Source: Duganella aquatilis
GTDB taxonomy: Bacteria; Pseudomonadota; Gammaproteobacteria; Burkholderiales; Burkholderiaceae_D
NCBI RefSeq assembly: GCF_009674565.1
Contig: NZ_WKJL01000001.1
Location: 62,001-126,000, forward strand
Length of the DNA: 64,000 bases
Reading direction: 5' to 3'
How positions within the stretch are numbered: position 1 is the stretch's first letter; every line of letters begins with the position of its first letter. The notes beneath the pieces are model-generated. The model was not told where the DNA came from, made no database searches, and saw only the letters and a program-made list of their open reading frames with translations. Made by a program: the position numbers and the translations under genes. Of the stretch, positions 57,175 through 64,000 are shown in pieces.

Positions 57175-58526
57175 ACTTCCTGCAAACCGTGCTGGCGTTC
57201 GCCTTCTGCCTCGGCTCCCTGGTGACGATCCACGAGCTGGGACACTACCTGGTGGCGCGCTGGTGCGGTGTGAAGGTGCTGCGCTTCTCGGTCGGCATGG
57301 GCAAGGTGGTGTGGTCGCGCCGTTTCGGCCCGGACCAGACCGAGTGGGCGATTTCCGCGCTGCCGCTGGGCGGCTACGTCAAGATGCTGGACGCCCGCGA
57401 GGGCGAGCTGGCCGGCCTGCCGGAAGCGGATTTGCAACGCGAATTCACGCGCCAGAACGTCTGGAAGCGCATCGCCATCGTGGCCGCCGGCCCGCTGGCC
57501 AACTTCCTGATCGCCATCCTGCTGTACGCCGGCCTGTTCATGCACGGCGTCGAAGAACCCAGCAGCAAGATCAGCGTGCAGGCCGACGCCAAGGCCTGGC
57601 AGGCCGGCCTGCGCAACAACGACGTGGTGGTGGCGGTCAACGAGCAGCCAGTGCGCGTGTGGTCCGAGCTGCGCTGGCAGTTCGTGCAGTCGGCCATCGA
57701 CAAGCATGCGGCGCGGGTGGCGGTCGAACGTCCGGGCCAGGGCCACGTCAGCCTGACGCTGCCGGCCGAGCTGCTGGCCGGCCTGAATCTCGAAGGCGAC
57801 GTGCCGGGCCAGTTGGGCATCGGCGTGGCGCGGCCGCCGCCGGTGGTGCTGCAGGTGCTGCCTGGCGGCGCGGCCGAACGCGCCGGCCTGCTGGCGGGCG
57901 ACCTGCTGGTTGCGGTGGACGGCGTGGCGGTCGGCGACAGCCCGGCCTTCATCGATCGGATACGCGCCGCGCCCGGCCAGGCGGTGCTGGTGACGCTGCA
58001 GCGTGCCGGCCAGCCGGTGACGGTCAGCGTGGTGCCGGAAGCGGCACAGGCAAAATCCGGCAAAGGAACTGTAACAGTCGGTAAGATCAACGCGGAGATC
58101 GCAAACCGCCCGGATATGATCAAGGTGGCATCATCCCCTGTGGCGGCGCTGGTCAAGGCGGTTCAACGGGTGTGGGAAACCTGCACCATGACGCTGAAAA
58201 TGATAGCCAAAATGGTCACCGGCGAGGTCTCGCTGAAAAACGTCACGGGACCGATCACCATTGCCGATTATGCCGGCCAGACCGCGCGAATGGGGATGGA
58301 GTACTACCTGAGCTTCATCGCCTTCATCAGCATCAGTCTTGGCGTGATGAATTTGCTGCCGATTCCCGTTCTAGACGGGGGGCATTTGCTGTATTATTCG
58401 CTGGAAGTTTTAACTGGGCGTTCTGTGCCGGAGCGCGTTGGTGAAATTGCGCAGCGCCTGGGCATGGGGTTGTTACTGACCCTGATGCTGCTGGCGGTGT
58501 TTAACGACGTCGCCCGGCTGCTGTAG
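57171..58526 (+). CDS. rseP: RIP metalloprotease RseP (site-2 protease)
   Basis: A 451-residue inner-membrane zinc protease that cleaves anti-sigma factor RseA-type substrates and leftover signal peptides. HELGH (His21, Glu22, His25) lies in the first helix, PDZ domains occupy about 120-300 and the third zinc ligand is in [12 protein letters not shown] near the C-terminus. ATG 57171 ([10 protein letters not shown]) overlaps the dxr stop. It precedes bamA, as usual. Confidence 0.97.
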   Translation: MNFLQTVLAFAFCLGSLVTIHELGHYLVARWCGVKVLRFSVGMGKVVWSRRFGPDQTEWAISALPLGGYVKMLDAREGELAGLPEADLQREFTRQNVWKRIAIVAAGPLANFLIAILLYAGLFMHGVEEPSSKISVQADAKAWQAGLRNNDVVVAVNEQPVRVWSELRWQFVQSAIDKHAARVAVERPGQGHVSLTLPAELLAGLNLEGDVPGQLGIGVARPPPVVLQVLPGGAAERAGLLAGDLLVAVDGVAVGDSPAFIDRIRAAPGQAVLVTLQRAGQPVTVSVVPEAAQAKSGKGTVTVGKINAEIANRPDMIKVASSPVAALVKAVQRVWETCTMTLKMIAKMVTGEVSLKNVTGPITIADYAGQTARMGMEYYLSFIAFISISLGVMNLLPIPVLDGGHLLYYSLEVLTGRSVPERVGEIAQRLGMGLLLTLMLLAVFNDVARLL

Positions 58527-58566
58527 CTGTAACTGTGTAGTTCTCGTTGATTAGCCATTGAACCCG

Positions 58567-60903
58567 ATGAAAAGATATTCTGACCGTATTACTTCCACTT
58601 CCTTGCGCCGCAGCCTGATCGGCGCCGCTGTCCTGGCACTGTGCAGCGGCAGCGCGCTGGCCGTCGAGCCCTTCGTCATCAAAGACATCCGCGTCGAAGG
58701 CATTCAGCGTACGGAAGCCGGTACGGTCTTCAGCTATCTGCCGGTGCGCGTCGGCGAGACCTTCAACGACGACAAGTCGATCACCGCCATCAAGGCGCTG
58801 TACGCTACCGGCTTCTTCAAGGACGTCAAGCTGGAAAAGGACGGCCAGGTGCTGGTGGTGCTGGTCGAGGAACGCCCGGCCATCGCCAAGGTGGATTTCA
58901 CCGGCACCAAGGAATTTGAAAAGGACACGCTGGTCAAGGCGCTGAAGGACATCGGCGTCGGCGAAGCCAAGATCTTCGACAAGGCCTCGGTCGACCGCGC
59001 CGAGCAGGAATTGAAGCGCCAGTACCTGTCGCACGGCCTGTACGGCGTCAAGGTGGTCACTACCGTCACGCCGCTGGAGCGCAACCGCGTCAACATCACC
59101 TTCGCAGTGGACGAGGGCGAAGTCGCCAAGATCAAAGAGATCAACATCGTCGGCAACAAGGTGTTCTCGGACAAGGAGCTGAAGGAAAACCTGGCGCTCA
59201 ACACCGGCGGCTGGTTCAGCTGGTACACCAAGGCCAACCAGTACTCCAAGACCAAGCTGACCGGCGACATCGAGTCGCTCAAGTCGTTCTACCTGAATCG
59301 CGGCTACATCGAGATGAACATCGACTCGACCCAGGTCTCGATCACGCCCGACAAAAAAGACATCTACATCACCATCAACATCACCGAGGGTGAGCAGTAC
59401 AAGGTATCCGGCATCAAGTTCGAAGGCGAGACCTTCGGCCGCGAGGAAGAGCTGCGCCAGCTGGTGCTGCTGCGCAAAGGCGCGATCTATTCGGGCGAGC
59501 TGCTGACCGCCACCAACAAGCTGATTTCGGACCGCCTGGGCACCTTCGGCTACGCCTTCGCCAACGTCAACGCCGATCCGAACATCGACCGCGAAAAACG
59601 CGAAGTGGCGTTCACCTTCTTCATCGATCCGGGCAAGCGCGCCTACGTGCGCCACATGAACATCGCCGGCAACACCTCGACCCGCGACGAAGTGATCCGC
59701 CGCGAGTTCCGCCAGTTCGAGTCGAGCTGGTACGACGCCAACAAGATCAAGCTGTCGCGCGACCGCGTCGACCGGCTGGGCTACTTCAAGGACGTCACCG
59801 TCGACACGCCGGAAGCGCAGGGCACCTCGGACCAGGTGGACGTCAACCTGACCGTGACCGAACGCCCGACCGGCAACTTCCAGATCGGCGGCGCGTTCTC
59901 GCAGTCGGAGAAGTTCTCGTTCCAGGCGGCGATCCAGCAGGCCAACTTCGCCGGTTCCGGCACCACCGTGGGCCTGGAGCTGAACACCTCGAAATACAGC
60001 CGCACCATTTCGTTCTCGCAGACCGATCCGTACTACACCGACGACGGCGTCTCGCGCGGCTACGAGCTGTATCTGCGTACGCAACAGCCGCCGGCGCTGA
60101 ACATCGGTTCGTACACCATTAAACAGCAGGGCGGCCGCATCAGCTACGGCGTGCCGTTCTCGGAAGTCGACACCGTGTTCTTCGGCATCGGCCTGGAACG
60201 CTCGAAGATCACCACCGACGCCACCTCGCCGACCCGCTTCCGCGAATACGTGACGACCATTACCGGCATCGCCAACGGTATCGGCACCGCTTCCACCAAT
60301 GCCGTGCCGCTGACCATGGCCTGGGCCCGCGACAGCCGCGACTCGGCGGTGACGCCGACCATCGGCCGCTACCAGCGCGCCAACCTGGAGCTGGACGTCG
60401 TCGGCCAGCAGAAATACTACCGCGCCGTGTACGAACACCAGTGGTACAAGCCGCTGTTCTCGAAAGTCACGCTGGCCCTGAAGGGCGAGATCGACTACGG
60501 CCACGGCCTGGGCAACAGCAGCTACCCGGTGTTCAAGAACTTCTACGCCGGCGGTATCGGTTCGGTGCGCGGCTACCTGAGCTCCTCGCTGGGCGCGGTC
60601 GACTACACCTACGGCGATGCGCTGGGCGGCGCCTCGCGCCTGATCGGCAATGCCGAGCTGCAGCTGCCGTTCCCTGGCTCGGGCCAGGACCGCAGCCTGC
60701 GCTGGTTCGGCTTCCTCGACAGCGGCCAGGTGTACCAGGAAGGCCAGAAGATGCGCGCTTCCGAGCTGCGCTACTCGACCGGTCTGGGCATCAGCTGGAT
60801 TTCGCCGGTGGGTCCGCTGAAACTGAGTTATGCTAAGCCGTTGAACGCCAAGACCGGCGACCGCCTGGAACGCTTCCAGTTCCAGATGGGTACGGGCTTC
60901 TAA
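58567..60903 (+). CDS. bamA: Outer membrane assembly factor BamA
   Basis: A 778-residue Omp85 protein that inserts beta-barrels into the outer membrane. A signal peptide (IGAAVLALCSGSALA) is followed by five POTRA domains (about 25-430) and a 16-strand barrel, with the conserved VRGY in GSVRGYLSSSLG and a C-terminal Phe (FQMGTGF). ATG 58567 was preferred to TTG 58558 three codons upstream; neither has a strong Shine-Dalgarno. Confidence 0.98.
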   Translation: MKRYSDRITSTSLRRSLIGAAVLALCSGSALAVEPFVIKDIRVEGIQRTEAGTVFSYLPVRVGETFNDDKSITAIKALYATGFFKDVKLEKDGQVLVVLVEERPAIAKVDFTGTKEFEKDTLVKALKDIGVGEAKIFDKASVDRAEQELKRQYLSHGLYGVKVVTTVTPLERNRVNITFAVDEGEVAKIKEINIVGNKVFSDKELKENLALNTGGWFSWYTKANQYSKTKLTGDIESLKSFYLNRGYIEMNIDSTQVSITPDKKDIYITINITEGEQYKVSGIKFEGETFGREEELRQLVLLRKGAIYSGELLTATNKLISDRLGTFGYAFANVNADPNIDREKREVAFTFFIDPGKRAYVRHMNIAGNTSTRDEVIRREFRQFESSWYDANKIKLSRDRVDRLGYFKDVTVDTPEAQGTSDQVDVNLTVTERPTGNFQIGGAFSQSEKFSFQAAIQQANFAGSGTTVGLELNTSKYSRTISFSQTDPYYTDDGVSRGYELYLRTQQPPALNIGSYTIKQQGGRISYGVPFSEVDTVFFGIGLERSKITTDATSPTRFREYVTTITGIANGIGTASTNAVPLTMAWARDSRDSAVTPTIGRYQRANLELDVVGQQKYYRAVYEHQWYKPLFSKVTLALKGEIDYGHGLGNSSYPVFKNFYAGGIGSVRGYLSSSLGAVDYTYGDALGGASRLIGNAELQLPFPGSGQDRSLRWFGFLDSGQVYQEGQKMRASELRYSTGLGISWISPVGPLKLSYAKPLNAKTGDRLERFQFQMGTGF

Positions 60904-60946
60904 GCTTGATGATGCCTGTAAGTATCAATTTTTATTTCGGAGAAAC

Positions 60947-61474
60947 ATGTTGAAGACTGCATCCGCAACCATGACCAAATATCTCGCCGTGCTTGCACTA
61001 GGCTGGTGTGCATTGGCGCCGGTGCAGGCGCAGACCTCGGCGTCGCGCATTGCCTGGATCAGCCCGGAACGCATCTACAACGAATCGAAGCTGGCCAAGC
61101 TGGCCGGCGAGAAGTTGCAGGAAGAGTTCAAGAGCCGCGAAAAGGCGATGAACGAGATGGGCGCGCGCCTGAAGACCGCCTCCGAAAAGCTGGAAGCCGA
61201 CGCCCCGACCTTGAGCGAGGCCGACCGCGTCAAGCGCCAGCGCGACGTGTTTGAGCTGGACAAGGAATACCAGCGCCGCCAGCGCGAGTTCCGCGAAGAC
61301 CTGAGCCAGCGCACCAACGAGGAGCGCCAGGCGATTTCGGAAAAGGCCACCAAGATCATCAAGCAGCTGGCCAATGTCGAAGGCTTCGACATCGTGCTGC
61401 AGGACGCGGTCTGGGCCAGCCCGCGCATCGACATCACCGACAAGGTGCTGAGCGCACTGGACAAAGACAAGTAA
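60947..61474 (+). CDS. skp: OmpH/Skp family periplasmic chaperone
   Basis: A 175-residue protein with a signal peptide (LAVLALGWCALAPVQAQ) and a long coiled coil (about 60-140, FKSREKAMNEMGARLKTASE), the tentacle part of Skp. It ferries unfolded outer-membrane proteins to BamA, encoded just upstream. CGGAGAAAC precedes the ATG. An in-frame ATG at codon 9 is a possible alternative. Confidence 0.93.
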   Translation: MLKTASATMTKYLAVLALGWCALAPVQAQTSASRIAWISPERIYNESKLAKLAGEKLQEEFKSREKAMNEMGARLKTASEKLEADAPTLSEADRVKRQRDVFELDKEYQRRQREFREDLSQRTNEERQAISEKATKIIKQLANVEGFDIVLQDAVWASPRIDITDKVLSALDKDK

Positions 61475-61495
61475 TAACCAAGATTGGATCTCCCG

Positions 61496-62551
61496 ATGGG
61501 CACTCGACTAGGAGCATTGGTCGAACGCTTGGGCGGACAGCTGGTGGGCGACGCGAACCTGGAAGTCTCCGGGATCGCGCCACTGGCGGAAGCCGGCGTT
61601 TCGCACATCAGCTTTCTCAGCAATAGCAAACTGCGCGCCGAGGCGTTGCAGAGCCAGGCGGCGGCACTGATCGTGTCGGCCGCCGACGACGCATTCATCG
61701 CCGCCGGTTTCAGCGGCGCGCGCATCGTCGTCGCCAACCCGTATGTGTATTTCGCCCGCGCGGCGCAGTATTTCGAATCGCTGACGGCGGTGGCGCCGGC
61801 GCCGGGCGTGCACGCCACGGCGGTGGTGGCGGCCAGCGCCAAGGTGGCGCCGTCGGCCCACATCGGCGCGCGCGTGGTGATTGAGGAGGGCGCGGTGATC
61901 GGCGAGAACGCCGTGATCGACGCCGGCTGCTACATCGGCCGCGACGCCGTGATCGGCGCCGACACGCACTTCTTCGCCAACGTCACCTTCCACGCGCGCT
62001 GCCAGATCGGCAAGCGCGGCATCCTGCATTCGGGGGCGGTGATCGGCACCGACGGTTTCGGCTTCGCCAACGAGGGCGGCGTCTACATCAAGATTCCGCA
62101 AACCGGGCGCGTGATGATCGGCGACGACGTCGACATCGGCGCCAACACCAGCATCGACCGCGGCGCGCTGGCCGACACCATCATCGAGGATGGCGTCAAG
62201 CTGGACAACCAGATCCAGATCGGCCACAACTGCCATATCGGCGCGCACACGGCGATGGCCGGCTGCGTCGGCGTGGCCGGCAGCGCGAAGATCGGCAAGT
62301 ACTGCACCTTTGGCGGCGCGGCCATGGTGCTGGGCCACCTGACCATCGTCGACAAGGTGCACGTCGGCTCGGGCAGCATGGTGTCGCGCTCGATCCTGGA
62401 ACCGGGCCAGTACACCGGCTTCTATCCGCTGGCGAAGAACGCCGAGTGGGAAAAGTCGGCGGCGATCGTCCGCAATCTGTCGACCATGCGCGAGCGTATC
62501 CGCGCGCTGGAAAAAATCATCAAGACCAAAACTGAGAATAACGAATCATGA
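61496..62551 (+). CDS. lpxD: UDP-3-O-(3-hydroxyacyl)glucosamine N-acyltransferase
   Basis: A 351-residue hexapeptide-repeat acyltransferase, third step of lipid A synthesis. The N-terminal uridine-binding domain has [14 protein letters not shown]; left-handed helix repeats fill about 100-310, and the catalytic His is in [13 protein letters not shown] 61496 (MGTRLGALV) was preferred to a TTG four codons upstream. The stop overlaps fabZ. Confidence 0.97.
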   Translation: MGTRLGALVERLGGQLVGDANLEVSGIAPLAEAGVSHISFLSNSKLRAEALQSQAAALIVSAADDAFIAAGFSGARIVVANPYVYFARAAQYFESLTAVAPAPGVHATAVVAASAKVAPSAHIGARVVIEEGAVIGENAVIDAGCYIGRDAVIGADTHFFANVTFHARCQIGKRGILHSGAVIGTDGFGFANEGGVYIKIPQTGRVMIGDDVDIGANTSIDRGALADTIIEDGVKLDNQIQIGHNCHIGAHTAMAGCVGVAGSAKIGKYCTFGGAAMVLGHLTIVDKVHVGSGSMVSRSILEPGQYTGFYPLAKNAEWEKSAAIVRNLSTMRERIRALEKIIKTKTENNES

Positions 62552-63045
62552 CCACTACCCAGCCTGAAACCTCCAAGACGATGGACATCTGCGAGATCAA
62601 GTCCTACCTGCCGCACCGCTATCCGCTGCTGCTGGTCGATCGCGTGCTGTCGTACGAAGAGAACAAGTCGATCACCGCCATCAAGAACGTCACCGTCAAC
62701 GAAGAATTCTTCAACGGCCACTTCCCGCACAAGCCGGTGATGCCGGGCGTGCTGATGATCGAAGCGATGGCGCAGACGGCGGCGCTGCTGTCGTTCAAGA
62801 CCATGGGCATCAAGCCGGACGAGAATTCGGTGGTGTACTTCGTCGGCATCGACAACGCGCGCTTCAAGCGTCCGGTCGGTCCTGGCGACCAGCTGAAGAT
62901 GGACATCGAAATCGTGCGCGTATCGCGCGGCATCTGGAAATACAAGGCGGTCGGCTCGGTCGACGGCCAGACCGCGGTGGAAGCGGACCTGATGTGCACC
63001 ATCCGTAACGCGGCCGACGCGTCGCAGCCTGCCGCAGGACAGTAA
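62548..63045 (+). CDS. fabZ: 3-hydroxyacyl-ACP dehydratase FabZ
   Basis: A 165-residue hot-dog fold dehydratase of fatty acid synthesis. [13 protein letters not shown] and [20 protein letters not shown] (catalytic His and Glu) are complete. The ATG at 62548 overlaps the lpxD stop; an internal ATG at codon 12 ([10 protein letters not shown]) would give a more usual length. Placed between lpxD and lpxA, it balances fatty acid and lipid A synthesis. Confidence 0.98.
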   Translation: MTTTQPETSKTMDICEIKSYLPHRYPLLLVDRVLSYEENKSITAIKNVTVNEEFFNGHFPHKPVMPGVLMIEAMAQTAALLSFKTMGIKPDENSVVYFVGIDNARFKRPVGPGDQLKMDIEIVRVSRGIWKYKAVGSVDGQTAVEADLMCTIRNAADASQPAAGQ

Positions 63046-63047
63046 CC

Positions 63048-63839
63048 ATGGCCAAGATACACGCCACCGCTGTCGTCGACAGCAAGGCCGAACTGCACGA
63101 CAGCGTGGAGATCGGCCCGTATTCCGTGGTCGGTCCCAACGTCGTCATCGGTTCCGGCACGGTGGTCGGCCCGCACGTGGTCATCGAAGGCCACACCACC
63201 ATCGGCAGCGACAACAAGTTCTTCCAGTTCTCGTCGATCGGCGCCGCGCCGCAGGACAAGAAGTGGAACGGCGAACCGACCCGCCTGACCATCGGCGACC
63301 GCAACACCATTCGCGAATTCTGCACCTTCAACACCGGCACGGTGCAGGACAAGGGCGTGACCTCGCTCGGCAACGACAACTGGATTTCGGCCTACGTCCA
63401 CCTGGCGCACGACTGCGTGGTGGGCAGCAACACGATCTTCTCGAACAACGCGCAGATCGCCGGCCACGTCGAAATCGGCGACTGGGTGATCATGAGCGGC
63501 TTCGCCAATGTGCACCAGTTCTGCAAGATCGGCGCGCACGCGTTTGTCGGCATGAGCACCTCGCTGACCCAGGACGTGCCGCCGTTCGTGCTGTTGAACG
63601 GGAATCCGGCGCAGGCGCACGGCGTCAACATCGAAGGCCTGAAACGCCGCGGCTTCACGCGCGAGCAGATCAACGGCATCCGCGCCGCCTACAAGATCAT
63701 CTACCGCTCCGGCCACACGCTGGAAGAAGCCAAGGCGGCGCTGATCGCCGAAGAGGCGTCGGTACCGGCGGACGTGGCGCTGCACATGCGCGCCATGCGC
63801 GAGTTCCTCGATACCGCGAGCCGTGGCATCGTCCGCTGA
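63048..63839 (+). CDS. lpxA: UDP-N-acetylglucosamine acyltransferase
   Basis: A 263-residue left-handed beta-helix acyltransferase, first step of lipid A synthesis. Repeats begin [40 protein letters not shown] carries the catalytic His; the C-terminal helical domain has [20 protein letters not shown]. It starts three bases after fabZ and overlaps lpxB by 17 bases. Confidence 0.98.
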   Translation: MAKIHATAVVDSKAELHDSVEIGPYSVVGPNVVIGSGTVVGPHVVIEGHTTIGSDNKFFQFSSIGAAPQDKKWNGEPTRLTIGDRNTIREFCTFNTGTVQDKGVTSLGNDNWISAYVHLAHDCVVGSNTIFSNNAQIAGHVEIGDWVIMSGFANVHQFCKIGAHAFVGMSTSLTQDVPPFVLLNGNPAQAHGVNIEGLKRRGFTREQINGIRAAYKIIYRSGHTLEEAKAALIAEEASVPADVALHMRAMREFLDTASRGIVR

Positions 63840-64000
63840 CAAGCTGTCGTTGGCCCTGGTGGCGGGCGAGCCGTCCGGCGACATGCTGGCGGCTCGTTTG
63901 CTTTCTGGCCTGCGTCCGCACCTGCCGGATGCGCGCTTCCACGGCATCGGCGGCCCGCAGATGATGGCGCAGGGCTTCGAATCGCACTGGCCGATGGACC
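63823..64000 (+). CDS. lpxB: Lipid-A-disaccharide synthase, N-terminal part
   Basis: A GTG at 63823 opens a frame that runs off the right edge: [20 protein letters not shown], then [19 protein letters not shown] and [15 protein letters not shown] and GIGGPQM are hallmarks of LpxB, the glycosyltransferase joining two acylated glucosamines. Only about 59 residues are present. The start inside lpxA suggests coupled translation. Confidence 0.93.
   Translation, partial: MASSADKLSLALVAGEPSGDMLAARLLSGLRPHLPDARFHGIGGPQMMAQGFESHWPMD

Overview
The window is one continuous piece of a high-GC betaproteobacterial chromosome, almost certainly Oxalobacteraceae (Massilia, Duganella, Pseudoduganella or a close relative). 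The pointers are the rpsB-tsf-pyrH-frr-uppS-cdsA-dxr-rseP-bamA-skp-lpxD-fabZ-lpxA-lpxB block, the smc-zipA-ligA order, a DUF1631 protein, a PEP-CTERM protein with an MHFG motif, and chemoreceptors of the MKFL/MLSKLRIGPK type. I saw no rRNA, tRNA, CRISPR array, prophage or insertion sequence. Genus level is inference.

Layout. 1-535: the end of prfC and a perfect 42-bp inverted repeat that separates it from convergent xth. 1.4-4.0 kb: a GntR/YtrA-type regulator with its own operator, followed by an ABC ATPase and a membrane partner, all overlapping. 4.0-7.2 kb: a divergent chemoreceptor and an ArsR-type regulator driving two small membrane proteins. 7.3-12.1 kb: the glycine cleavage operon gcvT-gcvH-gcvP behind a tandem glycine riboswitch. 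12.2-18.0 kb: a stand-alone ClpP-like protease, a tiny low-complexity protein, a second, canonical chemoreceptor, DUF1631 and a PAP2 phosphatase. 18.1-27.7 kb: smc, zipA, an enlarged ligA, galU, def and an AI-2E family permease. 27.7-31.4 kb: an unknown CxC protein, topoisomerase IB, a small unknown and an S41 peptidase.

31.5-45.4 kb is the most distinctive part. An outer-membrane porin and urtABCDE (urea ABC importer) form one operon with no urease genes beside it in the window. On the opposite strand lie a LuxR-type response regulator and a 1130-residue hybrid histidine kinase whose sensor half is a complete NCS1-type nucleobase/allantoin/hydantoin transporter, followed by a nine-cysteine cluster. 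I read this pair as a transporter-coupled nitrogen-source sensor, possibly for the urt operon; the link is inference from position.

45.4-50.7 kb: a YcgR-like PilZ protein, an RluB/RluF-like pseudouridine synthase, glnD, map and the MHFG PEP-CTERM protein. 51.0 kb to the end: translation factors, then isoprenoid, phospholipid, outer-membrane assembly and lipid A genes on the plus strand, mostly overlapping or separated by a few bases. The last gene, lpxB, runs off the window.

Regulatory signals readable by eye: the glycine riboswitch with a likely terminator switch, an internal terminator between gcvH and gcvP, terminators after gcvP, rpsB and tsf, a terminator-like hairpin touching the start codon of the hybrid kinase, and sigma70-type promoters for the GntR and ArsR operons, the riboswitch, rpsB and uppS.
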